Shown one piece after another: positions 26,989 through 36,463 of a DNA stretch of 64,000 bases (the stretch's first letter is position 1; every line of letters starts with the position of its first letter). The position numbers and the translations under genes are program-made. The stretch lies in assembly GCF_013255915.1 (NCBI RefSeq), contig NZ_CP053896.1, positions 1,364,001-1,428,000 of the forward strand, in the 5' to 3' direction. Origin of the DNA: Providencia rettgeri. Its GTDB lineage: Bacteria; Pseudomonadota; Gammaproteobacteria; Enterobacterales; Enterobacteriaceae. The notes below the pieces were generated by a model. The model was not told where the DNA came from. It saw only the letters and a list, made by a program, of their open reading frames with translations, and ran no database searches.

Positions 26989-27076
26989 AATGAAATTAAT
27001 GTTTCTAATAATATTGAAAATGAAACGAATGTTCCGTATAACATCATTATTGAAATAAAATCTGGAACGAATATTG
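26989..27076 (+). promoter_or_regulatory. Control region of the second iol transcript
   Basis: TAGATCACATAA (26989 region) repeats the CRP-like half-site found before iolA. Downstream are TGAAACGAATGTTCC (about 27021-27035) and TGGAACGAATATTGG (about 27063-27077), which share the core GRAACGAATRTT and resemble the sites before iolA. They are candidate RpiR operators upstream of the 27120-31107 genes. Confidence 0.55.
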
Positions 27077-27119
27077 GGCCAGCTATTGCACTACAGGAAA
27101 TGAGCGAGAGGTAGAACAG

Positions 27120-28253
27120 ATGAAAGAGATCCGTATCGGGATGATAGGTACTGGCTATATAGGACGAGCTCATGCCATTGCTTATGCACAAGCACCAACC
27201 GTTTTTCCATTGCAGGGGAAATTGGTTCGCGAAATGATTGCAGAAATTACCCCTGAGCTAGCACAAACCCGAGCTCAGGAAATGGGTTTTAATCGTGCAA
27301 CGGATGACTGGCGCAAATTAGTTGCAGATCCAAATATTGATGTAGTAGATATTTGCTCGCCTAATTTCCTGCACAAAGAAATGGCAATGGAGGCAATTAA
27401 GCATGGTAAACATGTTTATTGTGAAAAACCATTAGCACTCAATTCTGAAGATGCCAAAGAAATGGTCGAAGCGGCTAAACAAGCCGGCGTCTTAACGTTA
27501 GTGGGTTTTAACTATATGAAAAACCCAACTTCGCAGCTAGCCAAAGAAATCATTGCAAATGGCGAAATCGGGGAAGTTATCCATTTTTATGGCACTCATA
27601 ATGAAGATTATATGGCTGACCCTAGCGCTCCAATTCACTGGCATTGTTTTAAAGAAAAAGCAGGGTTAGGTGCTTTGGGGGACTTGTCTGCACACATTAT
27701 CAATATGGCGCAATTCCTAGTAGGGGATATTGAAACCGTCTGTGGTGATATGAAAATTGTGATTAAACAGCGCCCTGAAAAAACGGGTTCAACCGTTATG
27801 GTTACGGTTGAAAATGAAGACCAAGCGCATGCCATGGTACGTTTTGCTGGTGGCGCAATGGGCGTCATTGAAACTTCACGAATCGCAGCTGGCCGTAAAA
27901 TGGGGCTAACCTATGTGGTGACCGGCACCAAAGGAACGTTGTCTTTCACTCAAGAAAGAATGGCAGAGCTAAAGCTCTATCGCCATGATGAACCTAGCAA
28001 CCGCCAAGGTTTTAAAACAATTTTTGTTGGGCCAGAACACCCGGATTATGCACCATTTTGTAATGCTGCAGGTCATGGTATTGGCTTCAATGACCAAAAA
28101 ACAGTTGAAGTGCGTGATTTAATTGATGGCGTTGCAACAGGGCAGCCAATGTGGCCTGATTTTGAAGAAGGCTGGAAAGTATCACGAATATTAGACGCGA
28201 TAGCACGTTCATATGACGAACAACGTTGGGTTAACGTTAAAGAAATCAATTAA
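27120..28253 (+). CDS. Second inositol-type dehydrogenase (Gfo/Idh/MocA)
   Basis: Oxidoreductase of 377 residues, longer than IolG, with Rossmann motif GMIGTGYIGRAHA and catalytic EKP (VYCEKPLALN). The active-site helix region reads LGDLSAHIINMAQFLVG. It heads the dehydrogenase-iolC-iolE set and probably acts on another inositol isomer (such as scyllo-inositol or scyllo-inosose, as IolW/IolX do) or provides a second entry point. Substrate cannot be decided from sequence. It starts 26 bp before iolC. Confidence 0.82.
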   Translation: MKEIRIGMIGTGYIGRAHAIAYAQAPTVFPLQGKLVREMIAEITPELAQTRAQEMGFNRATDDWRKLVADPNIDVVDICSPNFLHKEMAMEAIKHGKHVYCEKPLALNSEDAKEMVEAAKQAGVLTLVGFNYMKNPTSQLAKEIIANGEIGEVIHFYGTHNEDYMADPSAPIHWHCFKEKAGLGALGDLSAHIINMAQFLVGDIETVCGDMKIVIKQRPEKTGSTVMVTVENEDQAHAMVRFAGGAMGVIETSRIAAGRKMGLTYVVTGTKGTLSFTQERMAELKLYRHDEPSNRQGFKTIFVGPEHPDYAPFCNAAGHGIGFNDQKTVEVRDLIDGVATGQPMWPDFEEGWKVSRILDAIARSYDEQRWVNVKEIN

Positions 28254-28278
28254 TTCTGTTGTAGTTAAGGGGTAATTA

Positions 28279-30183
28279 ATGGATAAGCAGAAGAAGTTAG
28301 ATGTTATCTGTATGGGCCGTATTGCCGTTGACCTGTACGGACAACAGATAGGTTCTCGTTTAGAAGATGTGAGCTCGTTTGCCAAATATTTAGGCGGCTC
28401 TTCAGGAAACGTTGCATTCGGCACTGCAATACAAGGATTGAAATCATCAATGCTTGCCCGTGTGGGGGATGAACACATGGGGCGCTTTTTACGTGAGGAG
28501 TTACAGCGTGTAGGCTGTGATACTAGCCATCTTATTACAGACAAAGACAGATTAACGGCATTAGTTATCTTAGGGATTAAAGATCAGGATACTTTCCCAT
28601 TAATTTTCTATCGTGATAACTGCGCAGATATGGCGATTACGCCAGACGATTTCTCTGAAGAATATATTGCATCTGCACGCTGCTTGGCAATTACAGGAAC
28701 GCATTTATCTAACCCGAAAACTCGCGCGGCAGTACTAAAAGCGTTGGAATATGCTAAACGTAATAATGTCAAAACAGCCATTGATATTGATTATCGCCCG
28801 GTCTTATGGGGACTGACCTCTTTGGGTGATGGTGAAACGCGTTTTATTGCTTCCGATAGTGTCACGCAACAACTGCAAGACGTATTATCGATGTTCGATT
28901 TGATTGTCGGTACAGAAGAAGAATTTCATATTGCAGGCGGGACGACGGATACCGTACAAGCACTTAAGAACATTCGCCAATTAACGGATGCGGAACTGGT
29001 GTGTAAACGCGGCTCTCTTGGCTGCTCGGTATTTAGTGGTGAGATCCCAGAAACGTTGGACGAAGGGATCACCGTTCATGGTGTGAGAGTTGAAGTTCTC
29101 AACGTATTAGGTGCCGGTGATGCATTTATGTCTGGCCTACTTCGCGGTTATCTAAACGGCGATGGTTGGGAAAAAGCCTGCGCTTATGCGAATGCTTGTG
29201 GGGCTCTAGTGGTTTCGCGCCATGGCTGTGCGCCTGCAATGCCAACAAAAATCGAGTTGGATAATTACCTTGAGCGTGCAGCTGCAGTTCCACGCCCAGA
29301 TCTTGACCCGATGCTTAACCATTTGCACCGTGTGACTTCACGTAGCACACAATGGAATGAACTTTGTGTTATGGCATTTGACCACCGCATTCAATTTGTT
29401 GATATGGCACGCCTCGCAGGGGTTGATATTTCTTGCATTCCAACCCTGAAAAAATTGATTTACCGCGCTAGTAGTGAAGTAGCCGAAGAGGCAAATCTGC
29501 AGGGGAAAGCAGGGTTACTCTGTGATAGTACATTTGGCCAAGACGTATTGAATGATGTAACCGGCCGTGGTTGGTGGATAGGCCGCCCAATTGAGCTACC
29601 TGCGTCAAGACCATTATGCTTAGAGCATGGGAATATTGGCTCTCAGCTGATTAGCTGGCCAAAAGAGCATATTGTCAAATGTTTGGTATTTTTTCACCCA
29701 GAAGACAACCATCCACTGCGCTTAGAGCAAGAAAAAACGGTTCAAGAAGTGTATAGCGCTTGCTGCCAATCAGGGCATGAATTGTTGCTCGAGGTGATAT
29801 TGCCCGCAGATATGGAACGCAACGATGAGCTGTATTTACGCGCAATCAAACGCTTCTATAACTTAGGTATAAAACCAGATTGGTGGAAATTGCCACCACT
29901 ACAAGCGGAAAACTGGGATGCAGTTGATCAATTAATTCAAGAACGTGACCCTTATTGTCGCGGTGTCGTGCTCTTAGGACTTGACGCACCACAAGCTGAG
30001 CTACAAGCAGGCTTCAACGCAGCCGCTGGGAAATCAATCGTCAAAGGATTTGCTGTTGGCCGCACTTTATTTGGTAAGCCTTCGTTGGAGTGGATGAAAG
30101 GTGAAATCAATGACGATGAGCTGGTGCAGAAAATCAAAAACAATTACTTAAACCTGATAGCCTTATGGCGTCAGCGTAAATAA
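28279..30183 (+). CDS. iolC: IolC fused to DUF2090: 5-dehydro-2-deoxygluconokinase with aldolase-like domain
   Basis: Bifunctional-looking protein of 634 residues. The first half is a PfkB kinase (LGGSSGNVAFGTAIQG; catalytic VLGAGDAFMSGLLRGY) that phosphorylates 5-dehydro-2-deoxygluconate. The second half (from about residue 345: AFDHRIQFVDMARLAG, CDSTFGQDVL and RGVVLLGLDAP) is DUF2090, a class I aldolase-like domain that may cleave the phosphorylated product, replacing a separate iolJ. No separate iolJ is seen in the window, which fits. It sits 25 bp after the dehydrogenase and 30 bp before iolE. Confidence 0.9.
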   Translation: MDKQKKLDVICMGRIAVDLYGQQIGSRLEDVSSFAKYLGGSSGNVAFGTAIQGLKSSMLARVGDEHMGRFLREELQRVGCDTSHLITDKDRLTALVILGIKDQDTFPLIFYRDNCADMAITPDDFSEEYIASARCLAITGTHLSNPKTRAAVLKALEYAKRNNVKTAIDIDYRPVLWGLTSLGDGETRFIASDSVTQQLQDVLSMFDLIVGTEEEFHIAGGTTDTVQALKNIRQLTDAELVCKRGSLGCSVFSGEIPETLDEGITVHGVRVEVLNVLGAGDAFMSGLLRGYLNGDGWEKACAYANACGALVVSRHGCAPAMPTKIELDNYLERAAAVPRPDLDPMLNHLHRVTSRSTQWNELCVMAFDHRIQFVDMARLAGVDISCIPTLKKLIYRASSEVAEEANLQGKAGLLCDSTFGQDVLNDVTGRGWWIGRPIELPASRPLCLEHGNIGSQLISWPKEHIVKCLVFFHPEDNHPLRLEQEKTVQEVYSACCQSGHELLLEVILPADMERNDELYLRAIKRFYNLGIKPDWWKLPPLQAENWDAVDQLIQERDPYCRGVVLLGLDAPQAELQAGFNAAAGKSIVKGFAVGRTLFGKPSLEWMKGEINDDELVQKIKNNYLNLIALWRQRK

Positions 30184-30213
30184 TATTACTTTTACCTACA
30201 CAGGAGCTTCATC

Positions 30214-31107
30214 ATGGCAATCCAACTTGGTATCAACCCGTTGACATGGACGAATGATGATTTACCCACTTTAGGGGCAGAAACGTCTCTAGAAACATGT
30301 TTAACTGAAGGTCGTCAAGCGGGTTTCGCTGGTTTTGAGCTAGGTAATAAATTTCCACGTAAAGCGGAAATCTTAGGGCCGATCTTAAAGCAGCATGACT
30401 TACAATTGGTTTCAGGCTGGTATTCGGGAGAATTATTATCTCGCAGTGTGGAAGAAGAAATTGAAGCGGTACAAGAGCACTTAGCATTGCTACGTGATTT
30501 AGGCGCTAAAGTGATGGTTTTCGCGGAAGTGACTCACTGTATTCATGGCGATCAAAACAAACCTGTTCATATGCGCCCATTGTTCCCAGCTGACCAATGG
30601 GAAGAATACGGTAAAAAATTGACCGAATTCGCAAAATATACTTTATCTCAAGGGGTTAAGATTGCCTATCATCATCATATGGGGACAGTGATCGAGTCCG
30701 CAGAAGATGTGGATAATTTAATGAAACATACAGGGGATGAGGTCGGTTTATTACTGGATACAGGGCATTTAACCTTTGCCGGTGCAGACCCAGTTGAAGT
30801 GGCAAAACGCTGGGCAAAACGTATCAATCATGTGCATTGCAAAGATGTCCGTGCAGATGTTCTAAAAGATGTTAAAAACCGTAAAACCAGTTTCTTAAAT
30901 GCAGTATTAGCAGGGGTGTTCACGGTACCCGGTGATGGTTGCGTTAACTATCCAGAAGTGTTTAAAGTATTGAAAAATAGCCAATATGAAAATGGCTGGT
31001 TAGTAGTCGAAGCAGAGCAAGATCCTGCGATCGCACATCCATTGACTTATGCCACATTGGGTTACAACAATTTGTCTAAATTTGCTAAGGATGCGGGCTT
31101 AATCTAA
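30214..31107 (+). CDS. iolE: IolE, myo-inosose-2 dehydratase
   Basis: Xylose-isomerase-like TIM-barrel protein of 297 residues that dehydrates 2-keto-myo-inositol to the trihydroxycyclohexane dione. Conserved metal-site stretches are visible: YHHHMGTVIE, LLLDTGHLTFAGADP, INHVHCKDVRADV and VVEAEQDP. CAGGAG precedes the ATG. The final helix ends in AGLI. A palindromic repeat lies in the spacer to iolB. Confidence 0.93.
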   Translation: MAIQLGINPLTWTNDDLPTLGAETSLETCLTEGRQAGFAGFELGNKFPRKAEILGPILKQHDLQLVSGWYSGELLSRSVEEEIEAVQEHLALLRDLGAKVMVFAEVTHCIHGDQNKPVHMRPLFPADQWEEYGKKLTEFAKYTLSQGVKIAYHHHMGTVIESAEDVDNLMKHTGDEVGLLLDTGHLTFAGADPVEVAKRWAKRINHVHCKDVRADVLKDVKNRKTSFLNAVLAGVFTVPGDGCVNYPEVFKVLKNSQYENGWLVVEAEQDPAIAHPLTYATLGYNNLSKFAKDAGLI

Positions 31108-31115
31108 ATCGTCGT

Positions 31116-31186
31116 CGTCATATTTCAGTCTGTGGCGTTGTTAGCTTTGTTTGCTGACTCTAGCCACAAACTGAACTGTTTAATTG
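31116..31186. repeat. Short copy of the CGTCATATTTC...GAACTRTTTA palindromic repeat
   Basis: Starts CGTCATATTTCAGTC and ends GAACTGTTTAATTG, like the longer copies at 53015 and 60605. Arms at 31124-31136 and 31163-31175 (TTCAGTCTGTGGC and GCCACAAACTGAA) pair over 13 bp with one mismatch. The central part of the longer copies is missing. It lies between iolE and iolB and would form a hairpin in their transcript. Confidence 0.7.
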
Positions 31187-31250
31187 GTGAAACGGTTAGT
31201 AACTGAAAAGAATTACATATCTAGAACCTAAAAAGTGTCAGAGGAAAGTT

Positions 31251-32081
31251 ATGTCAAAATTATTGTCGAAATACCATGCTCCAGATGCACATAAGCGAAC
31301 TCAGCATATCACTCCGAAAATCGCTAACTGGGGATATGTTCACTTTGATGTTTATGAATTAAAACAAGGCGAGTCTATCTCCTTGCCTGCCTCTGAAAAT
31401 GAAATGTGCTTAGTGCTGGTGGCGGGTAAAGCGACAATTAAAACACCGAATCAAGCGTTTGAAAATATTGGCGATCGTATGGATCCTTTCGAGCGTAAAA
31501 AGCCGTATGCGGTGTATGTTACAGCGCAAGAGTTTGCTGAGGTCATGGCGGATACCGACCTTGAATTGGCAGTTTGCAGGGCAAAAGGAAAAGGAACTTA
31601 CCCAACTCGTTTAATTGGCCCTGATGATATTGGTGCGGAACAACGTGGCCATGGTTATAACAAACGCTATGTGCATAATATTTTGCCGGATGATAAAGCC
31701 GCTGATAGCTTATTAGTCGTGGAGGTCTTTACAGATGAAGGCTGTACTAGCTCTTATCCAAGCCATAAACATGATACCGATAATGAACCCAATGAAACTT
31801 ATCTAGAAGAAACCTATTATCATCGTTTAAATCCTTCCCAAGGTTTCTGTATGCAGCGCGTTTACACGGATGATCGTGAGTTAGATGAATGTATGGCGGT
31901 GTATAACAAAGATGTTGTTATGGTACCAAAAGGGTATCACCCAATGGCGACAGTGGCTGGTTATGATAACTATTACCTTAATGTGATGGCAGGACCAACC
32001 CGTAAGTGGTTATTTACATGGGAAAAAGACCATAACTGGGTGAATAGTGAAATCTATGCAGCGAAACATAGTGAAAAGTAA
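31251..32081 (+). CDS. iolB: IolB, 5-deoxy-glucuronate isomerase
   Basis: Cupin enzyme of 276 residues that converts 5-deoxy-glucuronate to 5-dehydro-2-deoxygluconate, the substrate of IolC. The cupin metal-binding region is visible (YPSHKHDTDNEPNETYLEETYYHRL) with a later histidine motif (KGYHPMATVAGYDNYYLNVMAG). AGAGGAAAG precedes the ATG. It completes the inositol pathway in this window and is followed by a strong terminator. Confidence 0.95.
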   Translation: MSKLLSKYHAPDAHKRTQHITPKIANWGYVHFDVYELKQGESISLPASENEMCLVLVAGKATIKTPNQAFENIGDRMDPFERKKPYAVYVTAQEFAEVMADTDLELAVCRAKGKGTYPTRLIGPDDIGAEQRGHGYNKRYVHNILPDDKAADSLLVVEVFTDEGCTSSYPSHKHDTDNEPNETYLEETYYHRLNPSQGFCMQRVYTDDRELDECMAVYNKDVVMVPKGYHPMATVAGYDNYYLNVMAGPTRKWLFTWEKDHNWVNSEIYAAKHSEK

Positions 32082-32124
32082 GTTAAAGCAGAAATATGTG
32101 AATTAAGTTCTGTTATCTATCTTT

Positions 32125-32153
32125 GCCGGTAAATATTTACCGGCTTTTTTTTC
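32125..32153 (+). terminator. Intrinsic terminator after iolB
   Basis: GCCGGTAAAT (32125-32134) and ATTTACCGGC (32135-32144) form a perfect inverted repeat followed by a run of nine T. It lies 43 bp after iolB and closes the iol locus. Confidence 0.92.
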
Positions 32154-32161
32154 GATTAAAC

Positions 32162-32803
32162 TTAATATGCTGCAGTAAATTGTTGGCGAATGAACTGCCT
32201 ATTATTTACCTCATCAAGTACAGCTACCGCAAAATCTTCAACTGATATTTTCGCAGGAACGTTGCCATTCATCAGCAATTGTTCGCCTCCAAGACGGAAG
32301 GTTTCTGTTCTTTCTCCTTCCTCGAGTATTGCGGCTGGGGAAATGTAGGTCCAATCCAATGAATCAATGGATTGTAATTGGTTCTTAAATTCCCTCATTG
32401 CTTGAGCGCCTGGTTTTATTTCGGCAGGAAAATCGGGGGAATCAATTAAATCAATACCTGAAGCAATTTTTAGGCTTCCTGCACCACCGACCACAATAAA
32501 TCGTTTTACCATCGATTTTTGTACTGCTTGTAAAATGGCCTGGTTTCCTGCCACGGTATCTTGATACAAATTCGGATTTTGCCAGCCACCATTAAACGCG
32601 CTGATGATGACATCCTGTCCTTTAAGCCGAGAGGTTAACCATGGGATATCTGTAATATCACCAGCGGCGGTGATTAAAAGAGCGTGCTGAAATAATTGAT
32701 TACTATGACGAGAAATAGCCGTCACTTGGTGGTGCCGAAGCAACGCTTCAGCGACTAATGCTCTGCCGACAAAACCCGTTGCGCCAATAATCGATATTTT
32801 CAT
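32162..32803 (-). CDS. NmrA/SDR-like NAD(P)-binding protein
   Basis: Atypical short-chain dehydrogenase-like protein of 213 residues. The N-terminal dinucleotide motif GATGFVGRALVAEA is intact, followed by ISAFNGGWQNPNLYQDTV and VVGGAGSLKI. The start at 32803 (MKISIIGATG) is chosen over an upstream ATG at 32833 because GAGGAAC lies about 8 nt upstream. This family includes putative NAD(P)H-binding and redox-sensing proteins; no substrate can be assigned. It is convergent with iolB. Confidence 0.8.
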   Translation of the reverse strand: MKISIIGATGFVGRALVAEALLRHHQVTAISRHSNQLFQHALLITAAGDITDIPWLTSRLKGQDVIISAFNGGWQNPNLYQDTVAGNQAILQAVQKSMVKRFIVVGGAGSLKIASGIDLIDSPDFPAEIKPGAQAMREFKNQLQSIDSLDWTYISPAAILEEGERTETFRLGGEQLLMNGNVPAKISVEDFAVAVLDEVNNRQFIRQQFTAAY

Positions 32804-32942
32804 CTTCAGTTCCTCTTTGCTTGAGTGCCTCACTCAAGAATAATGATACTGATAGGGCTAGGCTTTAGGACTAAGACTTGTTTTCCCAATGTGTTCTTTT
32901 TGAGTATAGAACAAACGTTCTTATTGGGGAATATGCTTAATT

Positions 32943-33911
32943 TTATTTCGTTTCTCTAAATAACTTTAAAATAATACTCGTCATAATGGCGATGGTTCCT
33001 CCTAAGGCGGTTTCAAGAACGCGGTCAAACAATAATTCATAGGTTGGGTGACGCCAATATATAACGAGCTCAAGAATGGACAAAATTAAGCTTGTCACGA
33101 CAAACGTCATAAACGTATATCCGTGATGAAAGCTCATCGGCATTAAAAAGGCGAACACCACGACTGCAATTAAACCGATATACGGCATAAAGGGTAAATT
33201 GAATAAAAAATACAATAATAAGACAGAAATAAGACTGCCTAAGACCCTCTGCAAAGTAATTTTAACGATACTTTGTGATTTTGGATGCAATACAAAAACG
33301 AAGGTCAGTAATGTCCAATAAAAGTGCCCTAGATCTATACTGCGAGGAATAGCGAGCGCGAGTAATAGCCCCAAAGCATAAATCATTGAGCGTGGGATAA
33401 TATTTTTTCTCAACGTAAACAAATTTTGTTCAACTAAAGCGCTCGTTATTACACTATGGCGTGTCATTTTATGGCTAAGGACATAATACGTAATTAACGT
33501 TACTCCACTACCAATAATAAACCCTAACGCTAAGCTTTTGGATATATCAGGTAAAATGGTACCAATTGTCGACATGATAATCATAAATTTCATGGTTAAA
33601 TCCATAGCAGGATCTGTGCCATACAATTGGTAGTAAATGAACGAAAAAATGGCGAGATAAATATAATATGCGGTACCAAGGCGTAACGTATCACCGATAA
33701 AAATAGCGACTAAAATCATCAATAAACAACAAGCGGTATAGGCATAATTCTTATATTCTTTTGCTGCATTGAATAAATTAAAGGAATACAGCGTTGAGAA
33801 TGTTGCCCACATCGCAGCTTGTGCATCTAAGATCGCAAAAGCGGTTGCGGCGCTAAAAAACATACAACTGGTAAAAATAATTCCATCGTGGATAGCAGGA
33901 AACGTTCTCAT
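32943..33911 (-). CDS. FUSC-like inner-membrane protein
   Basis: Integral membrane protein of 322 residues with about ten hydrophobic helices in two repeats. The helix pattern and the motif around LGHFYWTLLTFVFVLHPKSQ with RVLGSLISVLLLYF resemble the FUSC/aromatic acid exporter membrane domain (AaeB-like). It lacks the large cytoplasmic part and has no obvious periplasmic adaptor gene nearby. It may export a small acidic compound. It is alone on its strand with about 140 bp before the next gene. Confidence 0.65.
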   Translation of the reverse strand: MRTFPAIHDGIIFTSCMFFSAATAFAILDAQAAMWATFSTLYSFNLFNAAKEYKNYAYTACCLLMILVAIFIGDTLRLGTAYYIYLAIFSFIYYQLYGTDPAMDLTMKFMIIMSTIGTILPDISKSLALGFIIGSGVTLITYYVLSHKMTRHSVITSALVEQNLFTLRKNIIPRSMIYALGLLLALAIPRSIDLGHFYWTLLTFVFVLHPKSQSIVKITLQRVLGSLISVLLLYFLFNLPFMPYIGLIAVVVFAFLMPMSFHHGYTFMTFVVTSLILSILELVIYWRHPTYELLFDRVLETALGGTIAIMTSIILKLFRETK

Positions 33912-34121
33912 AATCCGATGCTCACAAATAGAGGCTTAACCTATTAATTAATAACGTAATTAAATAATATACGGTATAAAATTTCAAGGTGAGAACTCAG
34001 TATTTATGACAAGTTACCATTAAATGGCATGTGTTGAATTGTTGGTTGCGATATTCTGTTTTTATGTGACAAAAAAGGCATAATAGGGGAGAGCAGTTGT
34101 AGCAATCATAAAGGTAATAAA

Positions 34122-34742
34122 ATGCAAATAATCAATCCTCATGATTTTGTTTGGGTCGGCAGCAATAATGATGTCGCGATAGAATCGCTTCCTGAATGGG
34201 TCGGCTCACAGTGGAACAGTAAGTTACCGTTGACGGTATACCGAAATAAAGCGGATGAGAATAAACTGACTGTTGCAATTAGAGGAATTAAGCCACACCA
34301 ACGCGTTACAACACAAATTGAAAAATCTGCAATTACGCACATTATGAATGTGGAATCCTTGGTGGCGAATTCGGTGGAACTACAACGTTCAATGTTTATC
34401 GCTTTACCACCAGTGCAGGTTTTATGGATCATTTCACAGACTAAATGGCCTTGGCAATGGGGAGTAACAGGGAGTTGTGCTTACACTTTAGCGACAGATA
34501 TCCAAAGTATGTTGTCAGACTGCGACCTTGATGTGGTCATTCGCTGTCCACATCGTCAAGAAAAAGAAGATTTTGCTGAGTTTGCAATTAAGGCGAATAC
34601 TCCTTATTGCCCAATTGATATTCATATCGAAACCCCTAAAGGTGGGTTTTCATTAGCTGAGTGGTTTAAAAATGAACAGGTTACATTACACACACCACTT
34701 GGCGATATTATGACCGCAGACCCGTGGAATGAAAAATTATAG
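34122..34742 (+). CDS. mdcG: Orphan MdcG-type phosphoribosyl-dephospho-CoA transferase
   Basis: Protein of 206 residues matching MdcG, which attaches the 2'-(5''-phosphoribosyl)-3'-dephospho-CoA prosthetic group to the malonate decarboxylase acyl carrier protein. Visible features are the WVG start, the GVTGSCAYTLATD stretch and SDCDLDVVIRCP, a nucleotidyltransferase-like acidic pair. None of mdcA-E, the carrier protein or mdcB lies in the window, so the expected substrate is missing locally. AAGGTAATAAA precedes the ATG. Confidence 0.75.
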   Translation: MQIINPHDFVWVGSNNDVAIESLPEWVGSQWNSKLPLTVYRNKADENKLTVAIRGIKPHQRVTTQIEKSAITHIMNVESLVANSVELQRSMFIALPPVQVLWIISQTKWPWQWGVTGSCAYTLATDIQSMLSDCDLDVVIRCPHRQEKEDFAEFAIKANTPYCPIDIHIETPKGGFSLAEWFKNEQVTLHTPLGDIMTADPWNEKL

Positions 34743-34885
34743 CCCGCTGTTTGTCTGTTAAACAACCTAATGTAGCTTGAATGACCGACAAATTGGTTAA
34801 ATATTAATTTTGATGTTCGAGCAGGTGATTTTTTACTAATCAAATAAAAGCTGGAGGCATATAATGCCTCCCGATTAGCCTATTT

Positions 34886-35515
34886 TTAGTGTTCAATATA
34901 GGGTTCTTGTAAACCTGCTTCATGCCATTCTTTCATTGCGGGTAAAACTAAAATTCGGTCAACCCATTGTTTGGCAGCTGGGTTTACAGGTAAGTGATAA
35001 CTGCGAATTCGAAAGGCAACTGGTGCAAAAAAAGCATCTACAGCCGTAAATTCACTACCTGCAAGCCAAGGACCACCAAATTGGTTTAACCCATCCTGCC
35101 ATAATTTCTGCAATCGATTTAAGTCGGTTTGTAATTCAATTGAAATATTGTTAAGTGGCGAATTATGAGTACCGTCCATTGGACATTGCTGGCGTAATGC
35201 ACTAAAACCCGAGTGCATTTCTGCGCTTGCACTACGAGCCCATGCTCTGGCTTTTCGCTCTTTTGGCCAGACTTGAGGGTAGTCTTCTGCAACATATTCA
35301 CAGATGGCTAAAGAATCCCATATTGTTTGGTTTTCATCGATTAAACAAGGGACTAAGCCTGTAGGTGAAAAACGACTGAATTTTTCATGGCTGCTTTTGC
35401 CGTTTTCAAATAAACACAAATTTTCTTCAAACGGGATCTGTAATACCTTTAGTAAAACCCAGGGACGTAGTGACCATGAAGAGTAGTTTTTATTTGCTAT
35501 CCAAAGTTTATACAT
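34886..35515 (-). CDS. Glutathione S-transferase family protein
   Basis: Protein of 209 residues with a thioredoxin-like N-terminal domain (NYSSWSLRPWVLLKVLQIPF; SPTGLVPCLIDENQTIWDSLAICEYV) and a helical C-terminal domain (GFSALRQQCPMDG; FTAVDAFFAPVAFR). The serine-containing SSWSLRPW probably supplies the glutathione-activating residue. The WDSLAICEYV stretch is the usual gamma-Glu binding site. Its substrate is unknown. No neighbour suggests a pathway. Confidence 0.88.
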   Translation of the reverse strand: MYKLWIANKNYSSWSLRPWVLLKVLQIPFEENLCLFENGKSSHEKFSRFSPTGLVPCLIDENQTIWDSLAICEYVAEDYPQVWPKERKARAWARSASAEMHSGFSALRQQCPMDGTHNSPLNNISIELQTDLNRLQKLWQDGLNQFGGPWLAGSEFTAVDAFFAPVAFRIRSYHLPVNPAAKQWVDRILVLPAMKEWHEAGLQEPYIEH

Positions 35516-35880
35516 AGTATTTAACCTATCAATCAGTTTGCAATGTTAAAAGAAAGAATACCAATGTATGGGGAAAAAGGCAGACCTACAAATGTTATTT
35601 TATGAATAACAGCTTATATCTATTAGGAATAAGCTAGATTTAATTGAAATTAATAAATGAACTAAGTATTTAGTTACGACCATTTACAAAACTGGAAGAA
35701 TCTTTATTCAACTTTTATAATTAAAACTAGACAAAATCAAATAGTAATCTATTTTTCATTATGTTGATCGTATTTGAATGTCTTCAACAAAATATTTGTT
35801 TAACTTTGGGATAGGAATAAAATTAATTTCACCTTATGATTATTACGGCTTAGTTAATAAAATATTACCTTCTTCTCTAA
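35516..35880. other. Intergenic region without a gene
   Basis: About 365 bp of AT-rich sequence between the divergent GST and yceJ genes. It presumably holds both promoters; no operator or RNA structure stands out. Confidence 0.5.
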
Positions 35881-35892
35881 ATGGTTTTTATC

Positions 35893-36450
35893 ATGCAATG
35901 GAAAAATAATGCAAGTCGTTATGGGCATATCTCTTTGCTCATACATTGGCTAGTCGCAATTGTCGTATATGGAATGTTCGCTTTAGGTTTATGGATGGTG
36001 ACACTAGGCTATTATGATAGTTGGTATCATCAAGCTCCTGAGATACATAAAAGTATAGGAATATTATTATTTATTGTTATGGCATTTCGTGTGATTTGGC
36101 GATTTATTTCACCGCCACCGAAGCCATTAGCAAGCTACAGTAAATTAACGAAAGCTAGCTCTATTATTGTTCAAATTCTGATTTATATTATTTTGTTCAG
36201 TATTTTGATCAGTGGTTATTTAATCTCAACCGCTGATGGACAGCCTATCAGTGTATTTGATTGGTTTGAGGTTCCTGCACTATTTACTGGTGCTGCAACA
36301 CAAGCAGATACAGCAGGTGAAGTTCATTTATATTTAGCTTGGGCAGTGGTTCTATTATCAGTGTTGCATGCTTTTGCAGCTTTTAAACATCACTTTTTTG
36401 ATCGTGATATTACATTAAAAAGAATGTTGGGTTTTACCCCCGATAAGTAA
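35893..36450 (+). CDS. yceJ: YceJ, cytochrome b561-family membrane protein
   Basis: Four-helix di-heme cytochrome b561-like protein of 185 residues ([60 protein letters not shown]). Heme-ligand histidines are visible in the helices. The start at 35893 ([14 protein letters not shown]) gives the same distance to RYG as E. coli YceJ; an in-frame ATG 12 bp earlier is possible. No strong Shine-Dalgarno is seen. It lies 13 bp before yceI, the same pair as in E. coli. Confidence 0.88.
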   Translation: MQWKNNASRYGHISLLIHWLVAIVVYGMFALGLWMVTLGYYDSWYHQAPEIHKSIGILLFIVMAFRVIWRFISPPPKPLASYSKLTKASSIIVQILIYIILFSILISGYLISTADGQPISVFDWFEVPALFTGAATQADTAGEVHLYLAWAVVLLSVLHAFAAFKHHFFDRDITLKRMLGFTPDK

Positions 36451-36463
36451 CGTGGAGATAATT

